This document shows, one piece after another, positions 14,585 to 24,199 of a stretch of 32,991 nt of DNA. Below the pieces are notes generated by a model. That model was given only the letters and a program-made list of their open reading frames with translations, was not told the DNA's origin and did no database searches. The position numbers were made by a program, and so were the translations under genes. The first letter of the stretch is position 1, and the number at the start of each line of letters is the position of its first letter. Origin of the DNA: a virus; IMG/VR virus record IMGVR_UViG_3300042691_004597, positions 1 to 32,991 of that record; one strand, given 5' to 3'.

Positions 14585-14612
14585 AAAAAAGGCCGCCAAA
14601 TTAACGGCGGCC
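14585..14612 (-). terminator. Intrinsic terminator after the tail-tube candidate
   Basis: In the minus direction GGCCGCC pairs with GGCGGCC around an 8-base loop (14591-14612), followed by six Ts (14590-14585). It lies 34 bases past the stop of the 14647-15159 gene. Confidence 0.85.
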
Positions 14613-14646
14613 CCTCGTTGTATCATGTGCAACCCACAACATGAAA

Positions 14647-15159
14647 TTATGTTGTCAATGTACCCAGGGCGGTTGAACTCACCTCATAGGCCAGGTTTTT
14701 CTCGTCACCGCTGAACGATAATTCGTACCCGTTACGATCGGCCAAAACCTTTCCGGTTTTTGCTGCCAGGGTGTCCATCATCAATCCGTATTCACGGCCA
14801 TACATCCAACCGGTTCCGTTTTCGTCAACATAAACAAAAATCAACCTATTTTGTGCCAACAACATCAATTCGTTGCGCACGGCGGTTGTCATTTTGTTGA
14901 TAGGAAATTTGATGGTTTGTTTGTTTGACAATGTACCCATTTCGCGGTTGCCTGCATATGCCTCATCGGCTTCGGCGGTGTGCGCGATCAAATTATATTT
15001 CTTGAATGTCTTTGTTGCAACCTTTGTGATTGCGCTGATCACTCCGGCGGTTTCGGTAATCGCGGAAACGTTTTCGAATTCGATAACGTAAACCTCTTTT
15101 ACACCGCCGTAATTGAACCGGCAATCAAGGTTGTAACCCTGCGTTAAACTACATGGCAT
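14647..15159 (-). CDS. Major tail tube protein candidate
   Basis: A 170-residue protein starting MPCSLTQGYNLDCRFNYGGV and containing FENVSAITETAGVISAI, then VRNELMLLAQNRLIFVYVD and DRNGYELSFSGDE. I recognise this arrangement from a highly conserved virion protein of Bacteroidetes phages, best interpreted as a tail tube or similar ring-forming protein. It lies alone between an upstream hairpin and a downstream terminator, consistent with high separate expression. The tube assignment is inferred; a capsid-associated role is the alternative. Confidence 0.5.
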   Translation of the reverse strand: MPCSLTQGYNLDCRFNYGGVKEVYVIEFENVSAITETAGVISAITKVATKTFKKYNLIAHTAEADEAYAGNREMGTLSNKQTIKFPINKMTTAVRNELMLLAQNRLIFVYVDENGTGWMYGREYGLMMDTLAAKTGKVLADRNGYELSFSGDEKNLAYEVSSTALGTLTT

Positions 15160-15205
15160 ATTAAAAATTTTTATTATGTGTTAATACCTCAAAAACAATA
15201 AGTTA

Positions 15206-15227
15206 GGGCGGATTAATTCATCCGCCC
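15206..15227 (-). terminator. Hairpin between capsid and tail-tube candidate genes
   Basis: GGGCGGAT pairs with ATCCGCCC around a six-base loop just past the capsid gene stop. The following bases (TAACTTATTGTTTTTG) are T-rich but interrupted, so this is probably a partial terminator that lowers read-through or protects the abundant capsid mRNA. Confidence 0.6.
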
Positions 15228-15235
15228 GTTATTAT

Positions 15236-16234
15236 TTATCCCAGGTACAAAACGTTGTTTGCTTGACGGGCAACATGCGCGGCGATGGTGAAAATGTGTT
15301 TCACGAACATGTCCTCGCGATTGTTGGCAATCTTGTTGATTTCCATTTTGTTGATGTCGGCCACCAGGTCAGTACACCAAATCAAATTTGATGGCAACGC
15401 GGCGATGATACAATTTTCCGGAACGGGAACGAATTTGATTTCGATTCCGTTGTAGAAATATTTATCGGCTTTGATGTCAACGCTGAACAAATCGCGATAC
15501 GTTGCACTAACATTGAAAATGTTAATGAATTGTTTGTGCGAATATGGTGCATACAAATACGGCTTTTCGGTTTGTGCCAAAACAACGGCCGGGATTGCGG
15601 CGTATACTTTGCCGTATTCGGTAGCCACGTTTGAACTTGAAATGGTAGTTCCGGCAACTTTAACGCGTGTTCCCAATGCGCCGTTGTTGTAGATCATTTT
15701 TGCAACAACGCCGTCAAATTGTGTGGCGGTTTGTGCGGCTGCCCATGTTTGTTCTGCGGCTCCAACCTGGTTGTTTGCGGTGCCTGGTGTAAGGCCTGCA
15801 ATTGATGTTTTGGTCGCTGCCAAAATACCACTCCACCATTTTGATTCTGCATCCAATGAAACCTCTTTTCCGTATGCTGCCAACACAACCCTTTCGAATT
15901 CGGTTGACATCATTTCCCATGCGCCTGGCTTCATGCTGCGCTTGAACCTTGATGGCCTCAATGTGTTTGGATCGAATTCCTGGTAGAACATCACCTTTGT
16001 TGGTGTCACCGCGGTGTCAACCAATGTGATGGTTCCGTTGCTTGTTGGCGCGCCGGATGAAAACGCCTGCAATGATACGATGTTTGTGTTTTCTGTGAAA
16101 ATGCTTTCGTTTTTCACATCGCTTTCGAATGAAACCAAATTTTCGGAAATGGTTTTGTTTTCAAACAACAATTCTTCCAAAACTGGCTCATAGGCCTTAC
16201 CGCGCAGATCGACTATACTTGCTGAAATTGCCAT
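15236..16234 (-). CDS. Major capsid protein
   Basis: A 332-residue protein starting MAISASIVDLRGKAYEPVLE, with AYGKEVSLDAESKWWSGILA and EIKFVPVPENCIIAALPSNL. Length, the C-terminal EIKFVPVPENCI..A segment and the order protease, scaffold-like protein, this gene all fit a HK97-fold major capsid protein of the type common in Bacteroidetes phages. It has an alanine- and asparagine-rich middle. It is followed by a hairpin and precedes the tail-tube candidate. Confidence 0.82.
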   Translation of the reverse strand: MAISASIVDLRGKAYEPVLEELLFENKTISENLVSFESDVKNESIFTENTNIVSLQAFSSGAPTSNGTITLVDTAVTPTKVMFYQEFDPNTLRPSRFKRSMKPGAWEMMSTEFERVVLAAYGKEVSLDAESKWWSGILAATKTSIAGLTPGTANNQVGAAEQTWAAAQTATQFDGVVAKMIYNNGALGTRVKVAGTTISSSNVATEYGKVYAAIPAVVLAQTEKPYLYAPYSHKQFINIFNVSATYRDLFSVDIKADKYFYNGIEIKFVPVPENCIIAALPSNLIWCTDLVADINKMEINKIANNREDMFVKHIFTIAAHVARQANNVLYLG

Positions 16235-16235
16235 C

Positions 16236-16415
16236 TTATTTTATTTTAGATTTTAAAGATTTCTTGTCTTGTGTTTCGGTTTCCTCGATGTCGTCCGGGA
16301 ACCTGGATTGCAAATGTTCCAATTGTTCCTGGCTCAACTTCGATTCCGATGTGAACGGGTTCGATCCTTTGCCATATGCCCAAATTTCGATCCCGTCTTT
16401 TATTTTCAACGCCAT
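16236..16415 (-). CDS. Small head-module protein
   Basis: A 59-residue protein starting MALKIKDGIEIWAYGKGSNP, with a Lys-rich tail (DKKSLKSKIK). It fits precisely between the scaffold-like gene and the capsid gene, with one to two bases on either side. The same order with a protein of this shape is familiar from Bacteroidetes phage head modules. Its role is unknown, perhaps decoration or capsid folding. Confidence 0.65.
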   Translation of the reverse strand: MALKIKDGIEIWAYGKGSNPFTSESKLSQEQLEHLQSRFPDDIEETETQDKKSLKSKIK

Positions 16416-16417
16416 GA

Positions 16418-16969
16418 TTAAAATGTTTTTTGTGCGCGGAACTTTTCCAACGGCGACAATTCATCAAATGATTTCACGGGTTCAACCGGTGATTGAATGG
16501 ATGAATTCGCGATGGTTTCAACCAGGTGAAACATTTGTTTCAATGTTTCCGCTTGTTTCGCGATGGTGTTTTTTTGCTCGTCAATGGTTGATTTCAATTC
16601 GGCGATGTCGGTTTTTGCGGCCGCAAAACCTTGCTCCATTTCGCTGAACATTCCAGGTAATTTTTTCATTGCCTCGACTTCAACCTCAACAACGGGTGCG
16701 GCTTCGGGTTTCTTTACTTCGCTGATCAATCCACCAACAACAACGATTTTCGTTCCATCTTCGAACTCATGTTCGCCATCCGGTGCCGGTTGTCCGTTCA
16801 ATGTAACTGATCCGCCGACCTCTACTTTGTCAACTTCGACAATCGCGCCGGATTTCAATTTGTATTCTGCAAACTTCAACGGCTCCGATGGTGCCGGTGT
16901 TGCGACTTGCTTTTCTTCATCGCCAAATATCATTGTGCGAATCTTTTCGACTGCTTCTTTTGGGCTCAT
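16418..16969 (-). CDS. Scaffolding-like head assembly protein
   Basis: A 183-residue protein starting MSPKEAVEKIRTMIFGDEEK. The middle carries KSGAIVEVDKVEVGGSVTLN and GEHEFEDGTKIVVVGG. A helical stretch ending LEKFRAQKTF follows. A beta-rich segment plus a C-terminal coiled coil (TDIAELKSTIDEQKNTIAK), placed between protease and capsid genes, is what is expected of a scaffold that is cleaved or released at maturation. No direct homology was tested. Confidence 0.62.
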   Translation of the reverse strand: MSPKEAVEKIRTMIFGDEEKQVATPAPSEPLKFAEYKLKSGAIVEVDKVEVGGSVTLNGQPAPDGEHEFEDGTKIVVVGGLISEVKKPEAAPVVEVEVEAMKKLPGMFSEMEQGFAAAKTDIAELKSTIDEQKNTIAKQAETLKQMFHLVETIANSSIQSPVEPVKSFDELSPLEKFRAQKTF

Positions 16970-16999
16970 GTGATAATTCTTTTTTGTTTGTGGCGGATT

Positions 17000-17611
17000 T
17001 TAAATGGTTGTTGAATTTAAAATCTCAACTATTTTTTCGAATTGTTCCAAATACTGATCTTTTTTCTTCATTCCGAAATTGCCCTCAACGGAAAAACCCT
17101 TAATGAACCCGTCTTTGATCATCTGCCACGCCACCGGATTTTCGACATACATTGATCCAAACAATGTTCCATCCGCCAAATCTTCAAATCCTTTCATCGG
17201 ACGAATGCCCCTGGCTTTGTCGGATTGGAAAACCTCGAACAATGTCACGCCTGGAACCTTCATATCCGCGTTGTGCATCAAATTAACATTGTTGTGAAAT
17301 CCTTTTTTCGCCATTTTGATGGCGATTTTCTTTATTGTTTCGGGTGAAAAAAATACCTCGTAATCACCCAATTCGGGATCCGTCCGGAAAATTTTTTGAT
17401 TTGCAATCATCAATGGCCCGGATATTATCCGTTTTTCCTCGTCCTGGATTGCAAATGTTTGAACAAACTGATTTGATTCAATTTCTTGATCATTGAATTT
17501 CACAAAATCCTTTTTGATGGCCGGACGATCAACCAGGGCGATGAAATCGACCATCAAATCCGAATCCATATTTTCATCGATTAACATTTCATAAACCGGT
17601 AATTTTTCCAT
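17000..17611 (-). CDS. Prohead protease, XkdF-like
   Basis: A 203-residue protein starting MEKLPVYEMLIDENMDSDLM. It contains FIALVDRPAIKKDF near residue 24, then HNNVNLMHNADMKVPGVTLF with the candidate catalytic His, and DGFIKGFSVEGNF with the candidate Ser. These are the features of the XkdF-type phage serine peptidase family, which trims scaffold and capsid during head maturation. Its place before the scaffold-like and capsid genes supports the role. Confidence 0.8.
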   Translation of the reverse strand: MEKLPVYEMLIDENMDSDLMVDFIALVDRPAIKKDFVKFNDQEIESNQFVQTFAIQDEEKRIISGPLMIANQKIFRTDPELGDYEVFFSPETIKKIAIKMAKKGFHNNVNLMHNADMKVPGVTLFEVFQSDKARGIRPMKGFEDLADGTLFGSMYVENPVAWQMIKDGFIKGFSVEGNFGMKKKDQYLEQFEKIVEILNSTTI

Positions 17612-17629
17612 TTTATATTTTTTTATTTA

Positions 17630-19693
17630 TTAACCTAATCTTGCCGCCCTTTGCAAACGAACATTGCGTTCTTCACTATTGCGGATGTCCGAATCCAAAA
17701 CAAACGCCCTATTCACCCCACCGGATGCCGCGTTTCCAATCCCCTGGATGGATGCCGAATCCAATCCGGTTGTCATTGTTTGTGGCCTCACCGGTGCCGG
17801 TAACGTTGCAGGCGTTGGAATGCCTCCGCCTCCGCCGCTTTGCCCAGGTACCTGGACGGCCAATATTTTACGAACGTTTGCAATACCGGCCAAAACTGCC
17901 AGGCCTGCGCTAATTGGTGCCAATACCGGGCCAACAATTGGAACTCCGATTGTTGATTCATAGGCTTTTTGTGCCGATGTAAATGTCGAAATGGTTGCGG
18001 ATGCAACGGCCAACGTTTTACCGGCCGCCGTATTTTTACCCAACAAATCCGCCGCCATGTTCAATGATGCCGCGACCGCGTCCGCTGCTTCAACGGCTGC
18101 GCTTATCTTTGCCTTTGCCAAATCCTTTTCCGAAATCGCAATCGCCGTATTGATTGCCATTTCCTCGTTTGCATACTTTTGCTTTATTTGAACCGAATCC
18201 AGGCCGGCCTTTTCGGCGGCTGCGACCTCTGCATCACGTTTGCGATGCAATTCATTGATTTGCGCGTTGGCCTCCTCTTTTGCAATCTCAATCAATCGTT
18301 GGGCCTTACTGAATGCGTCCATCCTTTCCGTGTCCAACAATTGGCGTTTCAAGTTGAAAAACGATTGTTCGTTTTCTGCGCGCTGATCCAAAACGGATTG
18401 TTCGCGTTCCAATTTGATATTGGCAACCTCTTGCATGTACGCGGCATCCTCAATGTCCAACGCTTGTTTGCGTTCGTTGAATGCGATTTCGGCATCAACG
18501 CGCGCCTGCGTTCCGGCGGTTGTTGCGTCAATGTTCGCCTGCAACCTGGCCAACTCAATCGTTTTTTCCTCCTGGCGAATTTGGTTCAACGTTTCCGCCT
18601 TTTCCAATTCATCCGTGATCAAATCCGCAATTGCTTTGCGCCTTTCAAATGCTAAAACGTTTTCGGCCTCTTTTGCCGATTTGATCATTTCGATTTGTTC
18701 TTTCAACAATGATCGTTCGTTTTGGATTTGCTCCGACCTTTGCCCGGCGATTTCCTCACGTTTTCCCTCCAATTCCGTTTCCGCTGCGATCAATGCCAAT
18801 TTTGCCTCCTTGCCTCCATTGGTTGCATCGACTTCATTACGCGCCGCCTCAACTCTTTTTTGTGCCGCCTCCAATTCAAACGCCAATTGTTTATTGAGGA
18901 TTTCACCCAATTTTGTATTGGCCGCCAATCGGTCGGCAATGGATGCGAATTCATTGTCACGGATTTGTCGTTGTTCCTCCGCCAATCTTTTTTGAATGGC
19001 TGCGTTTTTCGCTGCATTGGCGGCGGCAAGTTCCGCCGAATTATTCATTGCCGTTTGCGCGGCGGCGGCGTTCCATGTTTCCGTTGCGTAATCCGCCACG
19101 GCTGACGCTGCGTCCGCAATGATTCCGGATGTGTCATCGATGCCGGTTGCAACATCAAGCATTTCCTTGCCTGCGCTTTTGACCGATTCAATGGCCGCGT
19201 CAAAATCACCGGTGAAAAGGTTTTTCAATGCCGTTCCCAAATACCCGAATACCTCCAACAATGAATTGAAACGTTCAATCAAATTGTTTTTGATTGCATC
19301 GCCAAAATCCATGATGGCTTGTTTTGGATCGCTAAAAATGCTTTTGAAAAACTCAATGACCGATCCAACGTTTTTTTGTAGGAATGAAATTAAATCGCTG
19401 AACGCACGCGTTAAAAAGTTCATCGCGGTTGTCATCAAATCCGCGATCACCTGGTTTTTGCCCAGGGTTTCCTTGAATACTCCGAATGCCCCCTCAACGA
19501 CTGAAACAATTCCCAATCCTTTCAACGCCGTACCCAATCCACCAAATGCGCTGCCACCCTTTTTGGCATCCTCACCGGCGGCCTCCGCCGCCTTTCCGGT
19601 TTTCCTTATTTCGTCCTGCGCACTTTTCGCCGATTTTTCCGCGCCGGATGTGTCGTATTGTAACTCCGCTTTTATCTTTATTTTGTCAGCCAT
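17630..19693 (-). CDS. Tail tape measure protein
   Basis: A 687-residue protein starting MADKIKIKAELQYDTSGAEK, largely alpha-helical. Long charged coiled coils (about residues 215-520, rich in Ala, Glu, Arg and Lys) are flanked by two Gly/Ala hydrophobic regions (LGIVSVVEGAFGVF near 55-75; VPIVGPVLAPISAGLAVLAG near 575-605). This is the classic tape measure layout, which sets tail length and helps DNA exit. By the usual rule of about 0.15 nm per residue a tail near 100 nm is expected. It starts in a TGATG overlap with the upstream tail gene. Confidence 0.85.
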   Translation of the reverse strand: MADKIKIKAELQYDTSGAEKSAKSAQDEIRKTGKAAEAAGEDAKKGGSAFGGLGTALKGLGIVSVVEGAFGVFKETLGKNQVIADLMTTAMNFLTRAFSDLISFLQKNVGSVIEFFKSIFSDPKQAIMDFGDAIKNNLIERFNSLLEVFGYLGTALKNLFTGDFDAAIESVKSAGKEMLDVATGIDDTSGIIADAASAVADYATETWNAAAAQTAMNNSAELAAANAAKNAAIQKRLAEEQRQIRDNEFASIADRLAANTKLGEILNKQLAFELEAAQKRVEAARNEVDATNGGKEAKLALIAAETELEGKREEIAGQRSEQIQNERSLLKEQIEMIKSAKEAENVLAFERRKAIADLITDELEKAETLNQIRQEEKTIELARLQANIDATTAGTQARVDAEIAFNERKQALDIEDAAYMQEVANIKLEREQSVLDQRAENEQSFFNLKRQLLDTERMDAFSKAQRLIEIAKEEANAQINELHRKRDAEVAAAEKAGLDSVQIKQKYANEEMAINTAIAISEKDLAKAKISAAVEAADAVAASLNMAADLLGKNTAAGKTLAVASATISTFTSAQKAYESTIGVPIVGPVLAPISAGLAVLAGIANVRKILAVQVPGQSGGGGGIPTPATLPAPVRPQTMTTGLDSASIQGIGNAASGGVNRAFVLDSDIRNSEERNVRLQRAARLG

Positions 19694-21732
19694 CAGTATA
19701 TTCGATTAATAATTTTAAGTAATTCCACGGAACAAACATCCTCATTTGTCGCGTTGAAATCCGTGATTTTATTCAACCGGTACAACACGCCATCGATCCA
19801 AATCAACCTGGAAAAATCCAACTTATAAATGTCTTTGAACGCCAATTTCATGGTACATGTCAACAACCTTGAATCCTTATCGGTGATTTCAGCCATGTAC
19901 GAATCCCAATAATTGTTGAACAAATTGTTCGATGTGTAATTCGAAATTGTGAATGACAATTCGGATGGCGGCGCAAAACATAGATCAAATGTTGGCGTTG
20001 TCGGATCATCCAAATGGCCAACATATCCGTACGCCGTTGTTGTTCCCAACGTTGTGCCGTTGTTCTTAATCGACCAGGACGCAACCCCGGTGATTTTTTT
20101 GGCCTGCATGATCCGGATCACGGAATCCATTCGATCCTCCGTGTTGTTTGAATTCGACAATTTATAAATTGACGGGAATGTTTTGTCGGTTCCGTTGAAC
20201 CTGGTCAAAACCGAATTGGCAAAAATCAATTCAACGGATGTTGTTTCCTTTGCGAATTCATAACCGGTGTCGAAAATATAATCGCCATAACCTTCATTAT
20301 ATTTTTTGCGATAGTTTTCCGAAAAGAAATCATTATCGGTTTTGAACTTATAATTGTAGTAACGGGAATTTAATTCCGACATCGGTTTGATGCGCATCGG
20401 CTTCGACCGGTCAACCTTCAACGACCAATCCACGGATGTGGCATCCTCATAAAATGTGACGAATGGTAAAACCTTCAACTTTTTGTCGGTTTCGTAATCC
20501 TCGAAAACATACAAATTGAACATTTTACAAATGGTCGAAAAATATTCCTTTTGAAAAATACCTTTTGGGATGCAATCATTTGCGGCGATTGTGTCGCCAT
20601 ATCCAACCGAAACCTGGCCGGCAACACTTAATTCAACGCTGATCAATCCGCCGGTTATATCATAGCCAATGCCTGCCCCTGCATCCGTTACGACATAAAT
20701 ATCAAACGAATCCGCCGGGTTGATTGTAACGTTTGCAACATCCAAAACCGCCGTGAAACCATATGGGAAATACCCGGTTGAATATCCCTGCGAATTCAAA
20801 ATCGTTCCATTTTTACGGATCGATATATCAAAATACGTTGTTGCCGGATCGAATATTTCGCCGTAAATCTGTATTGATAAATTGGTCGTTATTGCGGACG
20901 CGCCGCCATATGTGAACGTATCGTTCGAAGGTGTGACGCTAAACGGCCCCAATTGCGTTGTTGTAAACTTAACCAATCCAGGAACCGGATATGTTATTGA
21001 ATTTGGCGTTGCGGCAAAACTCGATGAATCAAATCGATAAATGTTTTTTTGGTTGTTTGGCATGACCAAACGATTGAACAACGCCGATGACAACGCCGGA
21101 AAATCCCAGGTGTACCCGGACGCCGTGATCATCTTTTCCAACATTTCACGAACGTAAAACGATGGCCGGAATGTATCAAATTCAAAATCTATTTTGAACC
21201 TGGCCGGATCTTTTGACGCTGCGCCAAAATCTACCAATGGAAACAACAACCCGGAACCGGCGATGGTGTTCCATGAATTCGTAATGTTGGCATATGTCCA
21301 CGCCGTATCGTATGCGCTGAAATCAAGTTCCTCAATCTTTTTATTCCCCAGGGCCGCAACAAAACCGCCCAGGGTTCCGAAAACTGCACATTCAAATTCG
21401 ATGAATCCATCCTCGACAATGATTTCCAGGATTCGAAACACGCCTTTGAACACTTGCATGTTGTCGGCAAATATGACGGCATCCGCCGCGATTGCCGGAT
21501 TGAAATTTTCGCCGATGTTTGACGCCGCCGGATTGTAATCGTTCCGGGCGTTGATGTTGAATATATTTCCAAAAACTTTGTTGTTGTTTTTGGTACCTGG
21601 TAAAATGATGGTTTTCGAAAACGTTGTGTTTTTCGCGCCGAAATCCTTAATGTCATCAATCGACATTGTCAACAATGTGCTGAACGCATCGTTGATATCA
21701 ATCGGTTGCTTTTCTACGAACAATTGGATCAT
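19693..21732 (-). CDS. Large tail or baseplate hub-type protein
   Basis: A 679-residue protein starting MIQLFVEKQPIDINDAFSTL. The segment NTTFSKTIILPGTKNNNKVF and then FRILEIIVEDGFIEFECAVF are recognisable from a tail protein conserved in Bacteroidetes prophages. The middle (about 220-370) is beta-rich, and the end returns to the pattern KLDFSRLIWIDGVLYRLNKI. It sits directly upstream of the tape measure, sharing a stop/start overlap. Hub or tail-tip function is inferred from size and position. Confidence 0.6.
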   Translation of the reverse strand: MIQLFVEKQPIDINDAFSTLLTMSIDDIKDFGAKNTTFSKTIILPGTKNNNKVFGNIFNINARNDYNPAASNIGENFNPAIAADAVIFADNMQVFKGVFRILEIIVEDGFIEFECAVFGTLGGFVAALGNKKIEELDFSAYDTAWTYANITNSWNTIAGSGLLFPLVDFGAASKDPARFKIDFEFDTFRPSFYVREMLEKMITASGYTWDFPALSSALFNRLVMPNNQKNIYRFDSSSFAATPNSITYPVPGLVKFTTTQLGPFSVTPSNDTFTYGGASAITTNLSIQIYGEIFDPATTYFDISIRKNGTILNSQGYSTGYFPYGFTAVLDVANVTINPADSFDIYVVTDAGAGIGYDITGGLISVELSVAGQVSVGYGDTIAANDCIPKGIFQKEYFSTICKMFNLYVFEDYETDKKLKVLPFVTFYEDATSVDWSLKVDRSKPMRIKPMSELNSRYYNYKFKTDNDFFSENYRKKYNEGYGDYIFDTGYEFAKETTSVELIFANSVLTRFNGTDKTFPSIYKLSNSNNTEDRMDSVIRIMQAKKITGVASWSIKNNGTTLGTTTAYGYVGHLDDPTTPTFDLCFAPPSELSFTISNYTSNNLFNNYWDSYMAEITDKDSRLLTCTMKLAFKDIYKLDFSRLIWIDGVLYRLNKITDFNATNEDVCSVELLKIINRIY

Positions 21733-22874
21733 TGGAATTGTGTTTTGTAGGTTGCCCCGAAATCAACATCGATCATCAAATTCACCATGCCATCCACAAT
21801 GTGTTCCTTGAATTCGTAATTGTTGGCCAACATGTTCACCGGGAACAATTCCCCGTCATCCTCAACAAATATTTCCGGTGATGCAACCAATTGCGCCAAC
21901 CATTGATATTGTGCATCGGACAACCAATCCGTGTTCAAACGCAACTTTTCGCGGAATCTTCCGGCAAATTGTGTCGTTTGTTTGTACATGGTGTAATTAT
22001 TCAAAACGGAAACGCCGCCGGATGAACTCACCCGGTATGGTAATTGTTTCCAGGATTTCCGTTCTATGTCGTATGTTTTCCGCGATACCTTGTTGAACAT
22101 CATGGTTTCATATCCGCCCCATTTATTGAGGAAATGCACAAAGTAATTTTTGTACAACCCGGAACAAACAATTGTCACCTGGTATGTTTTTGAACCCACC
22201 TGGACGGAATATCCGGTTGATGATGTTGTGAAATTTCCGGGATATTCATCGTTGATGGCGGACGGCGAAATGTTGATCAACTGCATTGTGTTGGCCGCCG
22301 TTGGCGTGATCGTTTTCGTCCTGGTTGCGGTTCCACCGGTAACAACAACGTTGAACGATGTGGCCACCTCCGCAAAATATGGTATGTAATAATTCCCCGT
22401 TGTGAATGTCAATTCAATTGGTGCCGGACGATCCGAAATCACATCGTCCGTAAATGGCGACAATGATTCCATTCCAGGATATCGGCCGTTGTAGTAATTG
22501 AAAAATACACGCGATGAATCCGTGACCAATACCGCCGATGTTGTTGTTCCGTATTCCTCGCGGATTTTCACCACGCATGAAACGCGCCATTCGCCCTCGC
22601 CCATTTCATCGGCAACCATTGAACCGCCAACATTGGCCGTAAATGATTGAACGCAATATTCGCGGATCACGGCCCCCAGGTCAATGATTCCCCGGTTTGA
22701 TGTTGGATGTGGAAAATACTTCCCTTTGAAAACTTGTGTTCCATTTATTTCAAGTTCTGCAACATATTTATAATTTGGATATGTTGTCGGGTTTGCCGCG
22801 TGTGCATCGTATACCACGTATACCAATGGATCATTGACGGATGAATATTGAACGGGTGTGTATTCGAATGTCAT
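21729..22874 (-). CDS. Tail protein, distal-tail type
   Basis: A 381-residue protein starting MTFEYTPVQYSSVNDPLVYV. The first part alternates strands (KYVAELEINGTQVFKGKYF), and the later part reads YFVHFLNKWGGYETMMFNK and ends VNLMIDVDFGATYKTQFQ. It overlaps both neighbours by four bases. The family is familiar from Bacteroidetes phage tail modules but has no assigned function that I know. A tail-tip or distal-tail role is likely from context. Confidence 0.58.
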   Translation of the reverse strand: MTFEYTPVQYSSVNDPLVYVVYDAHAANPTTYPNYKYVAELEINGTQVFKGKYFPHPTSNRGIIDLGAVIREYCVQSFTANVGGSMVADEMGEGEWRVSCVVKIREEYGTTTSAVLVTDSSRVFFNYYNGRYPGMESLSPFTDDVISDRPAPIELTFTTGNYYIPYFAEVATSFNVVVTGGTATRTKTITPTAANTMQLINISPSAINDEYPGNFTTSSTGYSVQVGSKTYQVTIVCSGLYKNYFVHFLNKWGGYETMMFNKVSRKTYDIERKSWKQLPYRVSSSGGVSVLNNYTMYKQTTQFAGRFREKLRLNTDWLSDAQYQWLAQLVASPEIFVEDDGELFPVNMLANNYEFKEHIVDGMVNLMIDVDFGATYKTQFQ

Positions 22875-23494
22875 TTTGTGATATTATTAATTATGTCAAC
22901 GCGCAACGCTTCGGCCAATTCATCCTCAAATATCGGAATGAATCGTTCCGTTGCATCGCGCCAAAAATGCCGCGGTTTTATTCCAAATCGTTTGATTAAA
23001 TATGCCATGTTTACGGCTGCGCGTGTTGTTGCGTCCGGCATTGCTTTGCCTTTGCGTTCCCTGGATGTTACCGAAACCTTCACATTGCGCGCGCTTGAAC
23101 CCTCACGGCTGATGTATTCCTTTAACGACTTAACCATTTCGCCCTCCGGATCAACGCCCTTTGTCACGAATTTGCGTTTTGATCCGCGATCCAATGCCCA
23201 CCCGTTGACGCCCTCGTCAACATATGACGCATATTCAATGGCGTTGATTCCAATTTTTAGGACATCGCCATCGATTTCCATTTGTGTTGGCGTGATGCTG
23301 CCCTGCATCCGGCCGGAACTTGCAACATCCTTTTTTTCGATTTCCTCGTTGATCAACTCGATGTAAACGGCGGCAAGTTTTACAAATGTATTTTTGGTGT
23401 CTTTGAAATTGACCGGTTCAAAATCCGCCCTGGATTCGGACGCCAATTCAACATCCGACAAATCAACAACCTGGTGAACAATCTTTTTCGCCAT
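22871..23494 (-). CDS. HK97 gp10-like neck/tail completion protein
   Basis: A 207-residue protein starting MAKKIVHQVVDLSDVELASE. The motif IEYASYVDEGVNGWALDRGS at about 90-110 and the ending GIKPRHFWRDATERFIPIFE match the general shape of gp10-type proteins: a YA.YV..G core and a C-terminal PRxFW..A helix. Such proteins complete the head-tail joint. Here it lies in the tail block rather than near the connector. Confidence 0.6.
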   Translation of the reverse strand: MAKKIVHQVVDLSDVELASESRADFEPVNFKDTKNTFVKLAAVYIELINEEIEKKDVASSGRMQGSITPTQMEIDGDVLKIGINAIEYASYVDEGVNGWALDRGSKRKFVTKGVDPEGEMVKSLKEYISREGSSARNVKVSVTSRERKGKAMPDATTRAAVNMAYLIKRFGIKPRHFWRDATERFIPIFEDELAEALRVDIINNITK

Positions 23495-23496
23495 GT

Positions 23497-24162
23497 TTAT
23501 TTGTTGATGTGTTTTTGATAGGATTGGAACGCCTTCAAATATGCCAGGTCATTAAACGCCTGGACAACGGGCAAATCGAATGCCTCGTCCAATGTGATGC
23601 CCTCATGTTCCGCCACTTGTTTGGCCGAATATATCCATCCGTATTGATCAATGAATGGGTGTGGTTTTTCGGGTTTGGCTATTTCATCGCTTTCATCCTC
23701 GATTTCATCCGTTTCAAATAGGCCTTTGTATGAATTAACGAATTCAGCAAATGAAATATAAAATTTCGAAATGTCCTGCAATACATGGCGGATGTTTGTT
23801 TTCAGTAATATTTCCGACTTTTCTACATGTGTCCGTTTGTCGTTCCATATGGATGCGCCAACCAGGTGCATGGAATCAACCTGGCCCATTTTAATGAAAT
23901 GCTGAACCTCGACAAATTGGCCCAGGGTTATTTTTGACGCGTCCGTTTCGAACTTCAACCGGGAATAAAATGGTTTTTTGTCGATGCCCTGGAATTGTTT
24001 GGCGGCCTTGTCGGAATACTTCAAAAACAATTTGGGATCCATTTGATCCACCTGGTCATATGTCATGCCGTACATGTCCATGATCACCCAGGCGATTTGT
24101 GAAACCTCGTCATCGCCCTCGTTCCAAAATGCTGAAACCCGTTGATAATCCGCCAATGTCAT
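23497..24162 (-). CDS. Tail-module protein, possible tail assembly chaperone
   Basis: A 221-residue protein starting MTLADYQRVSAFWNEGDDEV. It is mainly helical, with QFVEVQHFIKMGQVD in the middle and PFIDQYGWIYSAKQVAEHEG, then FDLPVVQAFNDLAYLK, at the end. Proteins with this ending stand upstream of the tape measure in Bacteroidetes phages, where a chaperone function is plausible. No frameshift site was seen. It follows a terminator and the TTTTGCCACAAT motif, so it likely opens the tail transcript. Confidence 0.5.
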   Translation of the reverse strand: MTLADYQRVSAFWNEGDDEVSQIAWVIMDMYGMTYDQVDQMDPKLFLKYSDKAAKQFQGIDKKPFYSRLKFETDASKITLGQFVEVQHFIKMGQVDSMHLVGASIWNDKRTHVEKSEILLKTNIRHVLQDISKFYISFAEFVNSYKGLFETDEIEDESDEIAKPEKPHPFIDQYGWIYSAKQVAEHEGITLDEAFDLPVVQAFNDLAYLKAFQSYQKHINK

Positions 24163-24166
24163 GCCT

Positions 24167-24178
24167 ATTGTGGCAAAA
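24167..24178 (-). promoter_or_regulatory. Conserved TTTTGCCACAAT element, copy 2
   Basis: On the minus strand TTTTGCCACAAT lies 4 bases before the ATG at 24162, after the terminator at 24200-24225. It is identical to copy 1 at 14554-14565. Similarity extends to GG two bases beyond the motif. Confidence 0.5.
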
Positions 24179-24199
24179 TCGGCCGGTTTGTTGCGGCAT

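Noticed and set aside
14585-14612. Terminator as a CRISPR or phage repeat
   Set aside because: A single hairpin followed by a T-run; no repeated copies.
16246-16467. 73-codon minus-strand frame beside the capsid gene
   Set aside because: It overlaps both the scaffold-like gene and the well-fitting 59-residue gene (16236-16415), whose composition and spacing are better.
17641-19722. Long plus-strand frames opposite the tape measure gene
   Set aside because: Antisense shadows of a biased Ala/Glu/Lys sequence; Cys- and Phe-rich with no start context.
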